Shown here piece by piece: positions 24,461 through 37,581 of a stretch of 64,000 nucleotides of DNA. The notes below the pieces were generated by a model that was not told the origin of the DNA, ran no database searches, and worked only from the letters and a program-made list of their open reading frames with translations. The stretch is from NCBI GenBank assembly GCA_963693365.1, contig CAVNZM010000004.1, positions 2,418,001-2,482,000 on the forward strand. The letters are read 5' to 3'. Position 1 is the stretch's first letter, and each line of letters begins with the position of its first letter. Source of the stretch: Amoebidium appalachense (taxonomy: Eukaryota; Ichthyosporea). A program made the position numbers and the translations under genes.

Positions 24461-26080
24461 GGCACGAGTTCACTTAGGCCCCCTAAGGCTGGATTCTACT
24501 TGATTGGGTTGTGCGTATTATGGGGGAAAACTTGGGCCCCACTGCTATTGCAAGCTGCATCAATATCGTGTCCAGAGTACTGCAGCACACTCCTCCGAGG
24601 ATCCTCCCCCTTCCTTTTCAAAGACTTCCCCTAACGTTCAAGTGAACCATATCGATGTCTTTGTGGGTATTCACATGCGAAATAAGTTGTTAAGCGAGTG
24701 TTGCCAATGGGTACTACAATGCGGATGGTTTGGGCTCCCCCTGAGGATGACCGGGCGCCTTTTATGTGATTAACTGCTTGTGATGCACGGAATCCGATAT
24801 ATCCGTCGTGAATCGAATGTGTATCTTGAGACCGTGGAAACCAAACCATGTGTACTTTGTACTTAATGAGCCGGCCAGAAGTCTGATCATGACAGTGTCC
24901 CCCCCCCCCCCCCCCCCCCCTCTCGCGCTCTCCCCTTATTAATCCTCCTTCTGGACTCCTAACGAGTGTGCACGTATAGTGAGAAACTTTACCTGCATAA
25001 TTGTTTTGGTCTCCGTTTTCAAAAGCCAGTTTTGTTCCGGAGAGTCACGGTTGTGTCAAAGGTGGGAGGCCTTCAATTTTCACAGGGGAAAAAAAAAATA
25101 CCCCTTTCATATAAATTTCTTCCTGCTGCATTCATACCCCATATGAGTATTACGTGTGTGTGTGTGCGCGCGCGCACGCGTACGGCGCCGCGCATCAGTG
25201 TGTGCCAGGGTGTGGTGCGAGGTGGGCGGGGAGGGGGGAGAGGGGGGGGTATCATTGAGGGCACCATGCCCTATATTGACTCGTTGACTCCAATTTTCTA
25301 TTATGTATTGCTTTATATAACTCAGTATGCGTATATGTGCTCGATATTAAATTTGCAGTAAGTACATGGGGAACATTGATGGGTTTTGCTTGTGTATTCT
25401 GAACTGCAATATTCATATGATTTCAGGACTGCGCAGCTGCAGTGCCCATGTATGTACGATTCGGAGACCTCAAATATTCCTAACAGGTACAAAGGTACTG
25501 TAATAATTATTTCATCATCAACACATTATGCGTGCCAATCCTAGAACAACCAGGATTATGTCATGACATTCGTCCTCAACTGTTACTACATAATACGGAC
25601 TATGTTTGCACCAACCCATAAGACCATCTATCACCCTTTCTAGCCTAGTAGCATATCTAAAATAAGTGGCTGGTCACGGCGGTGGCCTTTAACATAAATT
25701 TGGGCACTATAGGAACAAACATACGGTATATGCTTACTACGTCGAGCATCATCATTCATTCAGATTAATATTGTGTATACGTTAACTTTTACCGATCATA
25801 AAGCAACAATTTCTCTAGATTCCAATGGCAATCCGTGCATGTGTGCAGGTTGCACAAGATCCAAGTAGTGCAGTGGACTTGCCCTGGTATGATATACTAC
25901 ATATCTGCTTCCAATTTATCCACCAGCACATTTCTCATACTGCACTACTGCCCCTTTCTCCTTGCTTCAAAGCAACAAAATGGATAAAAAGCTCTGATGT
26001 GTGCGGTGGAGACACACCACTGCTGTATGTAGTGTGTTTAGATATCCGAGTTGGGTAACTCCAGGTAAAACAGGCCCAGG
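23915..26080. other. Convergent spacer between TOM7 and CCDC93
   Basis: No gene supported. It holds a C-tract followed by CA repeats (24320-24380), a G-tract of about 49 at 24411-24459, a diverged copy of the dispersed repeat (24633-24870), and about 1 kb of ordinary sequence (25260-26060) that probably contains 3' UTRs. The open frame 25825-26058 resembles no family and overlaps the expected CCDC93 3' UTR on the other strand. Confidence 0.55.
24633..24870 (+). repeat. Dispersed repeat, diverged copy G
   Basis: Shares 'ttcaagtgaa', 'gggctccccctgaggatg' and 'tgtgtactttgtactt' in the same order as copy A, with heavy divergence between. It ends near a C-tract at 24899-24920. Confidence 0.6.
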
Positions 26081-26377
26081 TTATTGTTGCCTCTTGTGGC
26101 GTTCAGCCTCAGCAGAGAGAACTTCGTTCTTAGTGTACTCCTAGAGCACAACCATTGTTATCAACTGTGTAAGGTGCAAATAAATGTTGGTGTGATGTGT
26201 GATGCTATGTGGGTGTGGGTGGCTCCGGTGGCTCGGAGGGGGAAAGGGGGAAAAGGAAAAGGGGAGGGGCGGAGGGGGGAGGGGGGTGCAACCACCAGCA
26301 CGATTCCTTATGAACACAGGATACGCGCACATTATTCATCACTGTCACAGCCTGCATGCTACTGTATCCCGCCTCCC

Positions 26378-26414
<37 letters not shown>

Positions 26415-26422
26415 CAACAACC

Positions 26423-26453
<31 letters not shown>

Positions 26454-26635
26454 AAAGCTCTCCCCACAAACCACCACCACCCCACTCCTATTTTCCTCCT
26501 TAGAGCGGCGCCACCAAAAGAAAGTTGCAAAGCTGTTGTAAGGAAGGGAGGGAGGGTGGATGAGGTGGTCGAAGAGCGATGGTGGGATGCTACTTTGTGC
26601 GTGTTGTGGTCACGCATGTGTGTGTGTGTGTCTGT

Positions 26636-26678
<43 letters not shown>

Positions 26679-27417
26679 CGCACGTGTGTGTTCATGCGGG
26701 TGCGCGCACGTGTGTGTGCATTTTCGAGCACGTGTTAGCCCATGTGCAAGTGATTTTGTGCATGTGTGTGCTTGTGTGTCGGGGCAATGTGTGTGCATGT
26801 GTCTTTGTGTGCATGCACGTGCACGAATGTGTGTGCATGTGTGTGTGTCTGTGTGTGTTCGTGTGTGTGTGTGCCTCAAGCACTTATATTTATGGGGGCT
26901 ACATACCATCTGCAGGTCCTTTACGAGTCTAAAGTACATGCGCTCCCTCTCTACCAGCTCCAGATATGTGGCATGGGCCCTATCCCTGTCCGCCCGTGCC
27001 TCCGCCTCTCTACTCCGCACCTGCACAGCACACATGTACTTGTTAGGAAGGGGTGGGGCCCCCTATTTGTATATTTATATCTATTGATAATTATTGCTCT
27101 TATTTGGGGTTGTAAAGAGCACTACAGGATCAAACATCCTGACCTATCACTCAAAAAAACAGAATCATTGCCACCCACCACTGCAATCTTCAACCCACCC
27201 TCTTCCCCCCTCAACTGCCCGTTGCCTCCACCTCTACCCCAAACCTCCACATACACACACAGGCTACCCCCCCCCCCCCCCCCCCCCTCCCCCCTTCCCC
27301 CTTAAAACAACCACATTCAACAACCACCCACACCCATCCGACACCCCGCCTGTTCCATACCTCGATGCCCACGTTCCCCCCTCCAACTATCTCCATACTT
27401 CCAGTCCCCCCTTTACC

Positions 27418-27453
<36 letters not shown>

Positions 27454-27678
27454 ACCCAAAAAAAGAAAAACCAAAAAAAAACCACCCATATAACTCCATA
27501 CCCCCCCCCCCCCCCCCCCCTTTCCCCAACACACACTCATACACCCCTCTATATACATACTTTCAGCCCCCACCTCCCTCCCCACTATCCCCATACTTCC
27601 GGCACCCCCATCCCCTCCTCCGTCTCCATACTCATCTCCCCCCCCCCCCCCCCCCCCCCGTTATATCCATACTTCGCA

Positions 27679-27718
<40 letters not shown>

Positions 27719-29064
27719 AAAAAAAAAAAAAAAAAACCAGCACACACACACACATACACACACACACACACACCTGCTATTTCCAGTGAACCACTGACAT
27801 ATTCTTCATAACTCACCACGCACTTCTCTGGGCCCGATCTATCCCCGTACTTCCAGTCCCCCTCCCTCCCCAGGTCCTCCCCGCCCCCCCCCCCCCCCCC
27901 TCCCCCCCCCCCCCCCCCCCCCTCCCCCCCGCCCAAACACACACACCACATTATTCTCCATACTTTCTCCCCCCCCCCCGGGGGCCCCCTCCCAATCATT
28001 CTCCATACTTTCTAACCCCCCCCCCCCCCCCCCCCTCTGCACTCACCTTCTCCAGACTAGCAGCCACGCCCCTAGCGACATTTTCCAGCTGGGCCATAAA
28101 CTGCCTCATGGCGCCCTCACTGGCCAGGGCCTGTCTGAATGTCTCCAGCACACTGCTGACTAGCCCTACCTCCCGCTGACGGTAGATCTGTGTGCACCAA
28201 ATGTCAGTGGGAACATGGGCACCTTGTCAACCTTGGCCTTTTAGCAAAATGACGTCTAATATGAAGTCATTTTGAGGTGAGTGCAGACGTCACTGAGAGA
28301 GTTACGGCCGGCTGAGGCCAATAAATCGAGCGCACTAATCGGGCTTTTTTTTTTTTTTTTTGGGTATGTCGCCCTTTCGGCGGCTCCAGACGAGAAAATC
28401 ACCACACGTGCCATTGAGAAATGTCGATATAATCGTTACCTGTTGTGCAAATGTCTAGTTTTCACTAGCCCAACGTTGACTATATTAGTGCACAACAAAA
28501 GAGTGTGCAGCATGGGTGTTCTTTCCCAACATAATGGGCTGTGCCAGAGTTAGCACATGTTATGCATCATGCAATTATCATGGGTCGAGGAATGTATAAG
28601 AGGAAGGGCCAGGTAAGAGTACGGGGTGGGCCGTGTGCGTGTAGGTGCACGTGTGTGTGTGTGTGTGTGTGGGTCTGTGTTTTAATATGCTTTTTCTGGT
28701 GTTCCTGGGGGTGGAGAGGGGGGGTGGGGAGGGGGGCCAGGGAAGGGAGGTTTGCCTGACCCTTGTGTCATCGCACGTGTTGTATAGCTCGTAGATGTGC
28801 TTCGTTTCTATGTGTTTGGCCTCCATCTGCCACCCCAAATGTCAGTCAGTACACACAAACACACAAACTACCAAAATTGCTGCCCCCCCCCCCCCCCCCT
28901 CTTCCACAAAGAAACACAAAAACAAAAAAAACAAAAGAAAGAAAGAAACCACCACCATTAAAATAGCTCCTTGTTGGCCCAAATACCTTTCTAACCCCCT
29001 CTCTCCAGCCTCTTCAAGAGTGTATAGTCGCACGATGCGACAGCTACTACTTCTAGGAACCCAT

Positions 29065-29096
<32 letters not shown>

Positions 29097-29440
29097 GCCG
29101 CCGCCGCCGTCGTTTGCCAACAGCAGATATAATACAAAAAGGGTGCAAAGGTGTTTTTTTTTTTTTTTTTTTTTTTTTTTTTGGGGGGGGGGGGGGGGGA
29201 GGGGAGGGAGGGGGGATTGAAGGAGGGAAGCGGCGGAAGGGGTGGGGTTGGGGGGGAGGGGGGGGGGGTTCTGCATCACATAGCACGAGCAGATCACATC
29301 TTCACAAAGGAAAACACAATGCAGATGTTGCAAACAAGCGCAAGCACAAAGAGCAGGGTTGGACGATGCAAAACAATGTGGACCACCATCCGTTTGCCAC
29401 GAGCATCCTGAGAGGTGAAAATCGTTGCAGTAGCGAATAG

Positions 29441-29486
<46 letters not shown>

Positions 29487-30042
29487 ACGCGCGTGCGTGC
29501 ATACGTGCGTGCGTCTGTGTATGTGTATGTGTATGCAACATGCAGACACCATAACATTTTCAATAAAACCCTACAACCTTATAACTACAAAATTCAAGCA
29601 CACGGTATGGGTGGGGACACCATCGACATGTGCGTTACCTGCATATAAAGCTCCAAAAACCTTCTCTGATACTGATTAACTTCTGTTCTTGTTGGGATGC
29701 TATCCAGTTTTCTTTGGCTGCCAGCCACTTCTCTGTTTCGTTCGGCCAAAGCCAGTCTCCTTGCATCGTGCCTTTGTTTTTCAAGCGCATGCTGCCGCTT
29801 GATTTGCTCCAAGCGTTGGGATTCTGAATTATCCTCTAGGCGGCTGTGGTGAGGGATGGGTGTAGGTGAGGTGGATGTATAATTCGGACACATGGTGTAG
29901 ATGTGTGATGTAGATGTGTGGTGTGCATGCGTGGTGTGGGTGGTGATAGTATGGTAGAGGAAAACACAAAGGCTGCAGGGTGAAAAGGAATGCCTGCCGC
30001 ATACACAGACCTGACTCAACACACATATATTTCCTGCCATCA

Positions 30043-30077
<35 letters not shown>

Positions 30078-30206
30078 TCCCCCTGAACCACCACCACACA
30101 TACACGCCCGAAAATGAAGAAGAGGGAGAAAGGGGAAAACGTCCCACACACACACATGCCAAAATCTCAATTAAACATCCGATATCCCCTCAATCCCTCT
30201 CTCTAT

Positions 30207-30244
<38 letters not shown>

Positions 30245-31645
30245 CATCCCCCGCCCTCTCCCACTTCCTCCCCCCTCCCCTCCCTACTTGACACGAGCAC
30301 CCCTTAAAACACTAGTTTCTCCCCCCCCCCCCCCCCCCCCCCTCCCCCGCCCTCAACCCCCCTTCTCTCCCCTCCCCCACCACCACCACCGCCACCACCC
30401 ACACACACGTGCATGCACCCCTCTCCCCCCCCACCCACCTGTGTGCCTCCTCTATCTTCCTCCTGAGTGCCTGTGCCTCTGCTCTGCACGTGGCCTTGAA
30501 CTCGGTCTCCTGCTGCTGCAACTGCCGCTGCCGACCAATTAGCTGCCGGATATGCTCCAATGTCTCTTCATCCTGGTTGGTGGAATATCATGCACGTGTC
30601 ACGCGATGAGTCCCGGCTGATTGGGGCAGCTACGGTGATTGCGACTGAACACGAATCGAAACTCGAGCAAACCAAGCAACTCCCGATTGAAACGTATGCA
30701 TCTATCTCTAGATGCATATACAACAGGCAAACAGCTCCCATCCACAGTACCCTCGCCAGATACTCAGATAACCACGAACCAACAGATACCATCCCCCCCC
30801 ATCTATATAAATGTGATTGCATATAACACACAGACAGACACACACAGACACACAAGACACACACAGACACACGCACACACATGCACTGTACCTGTCCAGA
30901 CAGGTTTGCAGCCAGTTTTTTTGACTCGTGCACCAGCCGGTTGCTGTGTGCCCTTGCAGCCTGCAGCTGCCCCTGCAGATCCCTCACCCTACCCTCCATG
31001 GAAACGTGCTCTTGCTGCGCACCTTGTAGCTGCCTGCATAGTAAAGCCAGGAAATAAAGGGGTGAACGGGAGTTATATGGCCGTGAAAATAGGATAGATA
31101 GTAGATATGCTAGTCTTGGAAAAGGGAAGAAGCCTGGATAATACAGTCAGGAAATTAAAGGGATAGAGGGGAGGTATATGGTCGTGAAAATACGATAGGT
31201 AGTAGATGCATTGGTATTGGAAGAGGGAAAAAAGCCTAGATAATACAGTCAGGAAAAAGTGGGATAGAGGGGATATATGGTCGTGGAAAAGAGGAGAGGC
31301 GGTATATAATTGGTCATGAGGGATGGTAGATATATGTGGCCGCGGATAAGTGGACGGATGGTATCTATGTAGTTATGAAGAACGGAACAGAGGGTACAAG
31401 TGGCCGTGGTAAAGGGCAGATTTTAGATATGTGGTTGGAAAGAGGGATAGATGGTAGATATGTGGATGGAAAGAGGGATAGATGGTAGATATGCAGTCAA
31501 TCGTATACTATCTTAGCAGGGGCCCGATATACATACTCTGTAGCAGCTGCAATCTGCTTTTCCAGCCTGGCCAACAGTCGGTGCCGGAACAAGGCTGGGT
31601 TGGCCGCCTGAAAGACACACGAGAACGAATAAATGGTCATGTGTA

Positions 31646-31688
<43 letters not shown>

Positions 31689-32500
31689 AAAAAAAAAAAA
31701 ACTAAAACTAAAAATACCCCCTTACCACCTCCCCTCCACCCTTTCCTCCTCCCCCCCCCCCCCTCCCCCCTCCCCCCCCCCTCCCCTCCTTCCCCAACGT
31801 AGAAAAATGTGACTATCTTACATAAGCTACTCTTTCATTTCTATGTCTGCTATAGGTGATGCCCACACATAACGCCTCACCACACATCACGTGTGTCACC
31901 AGCACACGACCCCACCCTCTCACCTCCATGCAGGGGTGCAAGCGCAACCACCAGCAACTTTTGCTCTTGTTTGATACATAGTACACCCCCCCCCCCCTCC
32001 CCCCCTCCCCTCTCTCCCGCCCCCTCCCCCCGGCGCCCCCTTTTCCTATCAGTCAAACATAAAGGCGATACCAAAAGGGTAGCTGCGAACAATACCGTCA
32101 CTTGCAGACATCCATATCCGTACACACACAGGCCCTGCCGGGGGAGGGGGGGAGGGGGGAGGGGGGCGGGGAGGGCATGGGAAGCAAGGGGGGGGGGAAG
32201 GGGGGGGGGGGGGGATAATTATACCAGGACAGCAGCTTCATCGTCATCTCTCTCTGCCAGCTCGGTGACTATCTGTGGGCCAAAAAGGGTTAATACTAGT
32301 TGCCTGCAGCTGCCCCCAACCTCCTGTTCATGCTGCCTCACCCAGTGTGCAACCATGCTGCTTCAACTAGCCCCCTCCCCCTCCCTCCCCTTCCCCCCTC
32401 CCCCCCCCCCCTGGACCCTACCCTACTACCTATACCTCCCCCACCACCTCCTCCTCTATGCTCATCGTTTTTAATCGATGCTTCACTTCGTCCCACTCTA

Positions 32501-32596
<96 letters not shown>

Positions 32597-32623
32597 GCGT
32601 GTGGGCACGCGCAGTGTGTGTCC

Positions 32624-32668
<45 letters not shown>

Positions 32669-32669
32669 A

Positions 32670-32705
<36 letters not shown>

Positions 32706-33405
32706 CAAGGTAGTATGCAGGTTGAATGAGTGCGAGATAGGAGGGCGAAGGATGGGAGCACGAAACGAAGGGGGGGGGGGGGGGGGGGGGGGGGATGGCG
32801 GGAGGGAGGAGGGATGGGAGAACAAATGTATTACCTCCTTGATGGCTGTGGAATGCTGGCCCACCAGATTGGTGACTGCCTCAGACAGCGTCTGGTCGTC
32901 ATCCGTGCTCTCTGTTGATTGGCTGTAAGTCGTGGCTACTAGGCAGGGGCTGCAACATCAATATCTAGTGTCTGTATATACACGACCATACATGACCATT
33001 GTGTTTGCGTAAAGCATATACACTCTTGAAATGTCACTTCTGGCTAATGTTTACCACATATCCGGCTCGTTTTAGGCCCTGAAAGCTAGAGGTTTTATGT
33101 TTGATAAAGCATTGAACACAGTGGTGGTGTGCCACAGAGGTGGACATATGAGGGGAACCCATGCCCGGAAGGGTAAGCTAACAGGCAATGCAGATGGCCT
33201 TTGGATTCCTAATATGCAAAGGGTTTACACACACAGCAGAAACCGACAGCAAACCAACAGCAATTCCTCCCCATATCCATACCGTCATTCCTTCTAAAGT
33301 TAAGCATCTTCCCCGTTGCAAACCACCTGACTTCTACTACATCCGAAAACATCACCCAGCCACGTTTTTTTCCCCGGTTTTCACCGAGGTTCATACCCGA
33401 AACAT

Positions 33406-33458
<53 letters not shown>

Positions 33459-34204
33459 AAAACAAAAAAAAACAAAAAAAAAAACAAAAAACATATCATC
33501 CACACCTGCACATTTACACCCACACCCACACACCCAGCATGTTCCAGCACATACTACACACACTAGCAAACCAAGACCCACACCCACGCACCCAACATGT
33601 TTCTCAGCAGCCTATCCACGGTCTCCTGTTCCAGCTTCACGGCCAGGTCCTGTGCCTCCTGGGCCTTCTTCTGTTGTGCCGCCGCCTGCCTTGCTGTCTT
33701 TGCATCCGCACCTACCTCACCTTGCCCAACACATACAAGTATCAGCAATGGACAAAGTGAAGACAGAGTTGGATGGCTGGTTGGGTGGGTGTCAGGCTGG
33801 AAGGGGTTGGGGTGGGTGGGTGTTGGTGGTGGTGGCGGTGGTGGTGGTGGTGGTGGTGGTGGTGGTGGTGGGGGGGGGGGGGGGGGGGGGGGGGGACAGG
33901 TGGCATGCACTAGTAAGTGATAAACAGGTGGGGAGACACAGGCTGAGGGGGGTGGGTGGGTTGGTGGGTTGGGGAGGGGGGGAGGGGGGAGGGGAGGGGG
34001 GGGGGGGGGGGGGGGGGGGGTTAGAATGGGATATAAAGTACGAAGTACCCATTCATAATCGACAACACAATGCAGAGTGCAAACCACACATATTGAGTAT
34101 GCATAATAAGCAGAGCCCATCCCCAGAAGGGTCAAGTCATCCGCAGTACCCGAATTTCGATCAATTCACCTCTACGAAACCCGACTGGCATAGGGGGCGG
34201 GCCG

Positions 34205-34255
<51 letters not shown>

Positions 34256-35228
34256 CTAACCTTCCACATGGCGGCCCAGTCTATATCTGTGGCCGTATTC
34301 GAGCAGCACGGCTTGCACCCTCTCACCAACCCCCCTGGCTGCCTGGGTGGCTGGCTGACGGTACAGACGACGGGGCTTGTACCTGTCTGACGTGCGTTCA
34401 AGCGTGGCTAGAACGGACTGCGAGACGGAGATATGTTACTTGGGTATACATGCGTAGGCATGCATACACAGAAAATGTTACTTGGGTCCACATGCATGGG
34501 CATCATACACAGAACATGTTGCATACACAGAGAATGTTACTTGGGTACAAGTGCATAGGCATGCATATACACAATGGATAAGGTTTGAGAAATCCATAAA
34601 CAGGTAGAGAGAGTGAAAGGAATAAGATCCCATGGTGTTACGATAGAGCACCGTTTATGTCGTGAATCGGCGCTAGTGTCTTGCACGCAGTTAGTTCTCT
34701 GGAAACAGATGTTGCGTCTGAATGGCCCTGCACATCCATACCACAACAGAGTGTGCATGCACAAATCAGAAACCCAAAACTTCCAGGAGGTAGCATTATT
34801 TCTAACACCAATAATGGACGCCTGATCTACAGTCCGACCGACCACCTCCATTCACCACCAAAATAATACGCACTGCATCTAACCCCCCCCCCCCCCCCTA
34901 ACCACACACACATCCCCCCCCCCCCTCCCCCCCCCCCCCCCCCCCTCCCCCCAAACCCCTTTTCTCCCGTCCGTCCCATTGTTCTTAGTCACTACACCTT
35001 TACACGAGCAGTATGATTAGATAGAGAAGAGGGAGAGAAAAACTACATGAGCCCACTGACCGGCAGCTTTTGCTGGGCCTCAACATCGTGTGGATGCAGG
35101 TGGGACTTGGCAAATTGCGCCTCGGCAAATGCCCGAACAGAGTCTCCTAGCTCCTCTCTCGTTTCCACAACCTGAAAATGACATATTATTCGTAAGAGTG
35201 GCAAAAAAAAAAAAGGGGGGGGGGGGGG

Positions 35229-35264
<36 letters not shown>

Positions 35265-35417
35265 ATAAAGAGAAGGGAGAAATGTGATGGGGAAAGGGTA
35301 AGGTATAGGGTTGGTGTAGGCGGGGTGGGAATAATTGTGTGTATGTGAGTCGGTGTGTGTCTCTGTCTGTCTGTCTCTCTCTCTGTGTGGGTCGTGTGTG
35401 TGGTGGCTGTGAGAACC

Positions 35418-35458
<41 letters not shown>

Positions 35459-36072
35459 CTGCAGGTAAGTAATGCTTCACATCACACCCCCACATAACCC
35501 TCACAAGGTAAGTGGAAGTGAGAGGCCCCTAGCGCTCACTCCCCCCACGTCGTGCTTCATTTCGTGTATCCATTCTTAATTGGGTCCCGGTGTGATGAAA
35601 ACGTGTATGCGATGCCAGTGTGCAACCAGATATTTATTCAGCCCTAGCAGTTTTTGGCCCGTTACTATCCTATAAGTGATATGCCGGGCTGTTTGGCCGG
35701 GGGGGGGGGGGGGGGGGCGCAGGGAGGGGGGAAGGGGTAGAATGTGTTGTAAAGGACGAAGCCCACAGTCATGATGGACAGCGCAATACAAATGGGGCCG
35801 GGGAGGGGAGGGGGGGGGGGGGGGGGGGAGAATAAAAAACAAAAAAAAAAACAAGGAGGTGCACGTAGCCCAATCTATCAACATGCATCATAAATGTCGT
35901 ATATCAGGCACTGGTCCCGGAAAATATTACTCCACATGGCATCCTGATATTCTGAAAAACATAGCCGCCCTTAATACCTGACCAATTTCGTGTGAATTCT
36001 AAATAAGCATGTCACGTACATGGATGCAGCCAGGAAAGAAAGGCGGCAGCTGGGAGGGAGAAAGGGGACGGG

Positions 36073-36109
<37 letters not shown>

Positions 36110-36613
36110 GGGGGAGGGGGGTATACAACCTTCTTGACCAACCATTGGACGACTGGATATATCGACACGCAGTCCAAACCCTGTATTTGGTGTGGCTCCA
36201 ACCGGTGGGGACAGCCCATATATGGAAGAACATAGACGATTTTCTCTACAAGCGCACTGTAAAAAGGGGTAAATGAGAAAAAGATATAGAGTGGGCAGGG
36301 TGGAAAAAAAGGGACGAAAGGGGATAAGGCACACATTTTAGCATTAACAGCAGGGGAGAGGGGGGAGGGGGGGGGGGGGGGAGGGGGGGGGGGAGGGGGG
36401 GGGGGGTGCAAGGGGAGGGGGGATCGGGACCATGTGTATGAAGGTGTCTGCTTTCTCATGCTGTATGTTGCTACATCGTCTTCATAAAAGAAAAAGCGGC
36501 AAGAGATTTAGGGGCGCGTGCGCAGGGAGAGGGGGGGGGGGGGGGTATGCCGCAAAGGTGAGGAATGCTCCAAACAGACACACCCACAGGCATTTGGCAC
36601 CTTTACCTTCCCC

Positions 36614-36644
<31 letters not shown>

Positions 36645-37581
36645 AAAAAAAACTCTCTTTGTGTGTGTGTTTGGTGTGTGGATGTGTAGCATATCCTGCG
36701 GACACATTTATGTCTGTAAAAACAAGCAACATGTACCCAAATTGCTGACCATAACCAAAAAAATTATCTAATGGATTGACTGATGGAAAGGAGATTGGAT
36801 ATGTCTACAATAACGGGAAACGCAGAAAACCGTACATTTTCTCGCCAATCGAGAAGTCGTCCTGGAACAAAAAAATCCACCTCCACAGGAACATTGCTGG
36901 CGGTGACTGACCAGGCCAGGCCTCCCACCACCTTGTCAAACTTGGTGAGGGTGGTGATGCGCACACGATGGTAACCGGCAGCAAGGAAAAGGGAGATGAT
37001 GGCATCATACTTCTCTTTTTGCTCCGGATCATCTGAACGTAAACATGTGAGCCACAGGGCGAAGCTAGTGGAGGATCTTGGGAAGCACAAGACAGGTCGT
37101 AGTGATCAGAAGAACCACTAAGATCTGATAGAGACTTCTACCATCTTTCTCCCGTTCATCCCAATCATTTGCATGTTTTTTAGTTCGTCAAGAGCGATGT
37201 GCCATATTCCTCCGTGAATGAATACCTATTAAATTGTACTACTGCTCCTGCATGCGCATACCCCTTACGTGTATTTGCTCTGTTCTGTGTGAGCTCATAA
37301 TCTCAACGTGTGGTAAGAAGCACTGGAGGATGGTAGTGCTAGCAATAAAGTGCGGTTGATTAAATATGCTAAAAACGTGCCCAGGCAGATAACGCAAAGG
37401 AAAGCCCACACTTACCTCTAACGTCAACAGCTATTTCATTGCCTTGAGCATCCTGGCCACAGCATGTAGTGCACGCTTGGCCAGCTGCTTCTGCACATCG
37501 GCAAAGACAGACATGCTGCCTTGGTTGATTATTTATGCCAAAAAAGTGGTTTGAGTCTTGGGCCTGAGAGCCATTAGTCAT
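26081..37581 (-). CDS. CCDC93: CCDC93, coiled-coil subunit of the endosomal CCC/Commander complex (16 exons, about 638 aa)
   Basis: Partner of CCDC22 and COMMD proteins in retrieval of cargo from endosomes. Exons, 5' to 3': 37416-37581, 36836-37032, 36130-36256, 35061-35171, 34261-34417, 33588-33711, 32835-32922, 32225-32272, 31537-31607, 30892-31033, 30439-30572, 29639-29843, 28761-28826, 28047-28187, 26907-27020, 26081-26107. Phases agree throughout, apart from one extra base in exon 2. The N-terminal calponin-homology-like domain shows '[17 protein letters not shown]' and '[10 protein letters not shown]'; then 'YKPRR', 'LLEYGHRY', and coiled coil to the end ('[10 protein letters not shown]', '[14 protein letters not shown]'). 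The human protein is 631 aa. Exon 2 contains a run of seven T (36869-36875) where six are needed to keep '[11 protein letters not shown]' in frame. The last exon (9 codons) is tentative. Confidence 0.93.
26379..26450. repeat. (C)n-(A)n composite tract
   Basis: About 30 C, 'aacaacaacc', then about 27 A, inside the last CCDC93 intron. Confidence 0.9.
26622..26880. repeat. Imperfect (TG)n field
   Basis: About 260 bp of TG repeat with CGCG and CATG interruptions in the last CCDC93 intron, close to the donor of the penultimate exon. Confidence 0.85.
27385..28020. repeat. Degenerate minisatellite, core 'tccatacttcc' plus C-tract
   Basis: The core 'ccatacttcc' or a close variant followed by a C-tract occurs near 27390, 27590, 27625, 27665, 27845, 27955 and 28003. 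Spacing varies because the C- and A-tracts between cores differ in length. It fills CCDC93 intron 27021-28046. Confidence 0.75.
29152..29270. repeat. (T)n-(G)n composite tract
   Basis: About 31 T directly followed by 17 G and a further G-rich stretch, in CCDC93 intron 28827-29638. Confidence 0.9.
31040..31500. repeat. Tandem repeat of about 101 bp with a degenerate 28-bp tail
   Basis: Copies begin near 31040, 31143 and 31244 and share 'acagtcaggaaa', 'gtatatggtcgtgaaaata', 'gataggtagtagat' and 'aagcctagataata'. From about 31400 shorter units 'gatagatggtagatatg' take over. Located in CCDC93 intron 31034-31536. Confidence 0.85.
32505..32594. repeat. (CA)n microsatellite of about 90 bp
   Basis: Uninterrupted CA repeat in CCDC93 intron 32273-32834, followed by TG repeats (32616-32667) and a C-tract (32671-32704). 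Confidence 0.95.
34021..34190 (-). repeat. Dispersed repeat, diverged copy D
   Basis: Reverse-strand relative of copy A: 'agtatgcataataagcagag', 'cagtacccgaatttcgat' and 'gaaacccgact' match in order. The end corresponding to the C-abutting terminus of copy A lies next to a G-tract here, as expected on the reverse strand. Confidence 0.8.
34435..34580. repeat. Short tandem repeat, unit about 46 bp
   Basis: 'gttacttgggta' followed by 'catgc..aggcatgcata' and 'cacagaaaatg' recurs about three times between the CCDC93 exons at 34261 and 35061. Confidence 0.7.
35737..35795 (-). repeat. Dispersed repeat, short diverged copy F
   Basis: Only about 60 bp is recognisable ('aaggacgaagcc', 'gacagcgcaatac'), corresponding to the C-abutting end of copy A. 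Confidence 0.45.

Noticed and set aside
26504-26540. Alternative last exon of CCDC93 ('[10 protein letters not shown]')
   Set aside because: Hydrophobic and unlike the charged family C-terminus; the 26081-26107 exon (AERHKRQQ) fits better, though it is also unproven.
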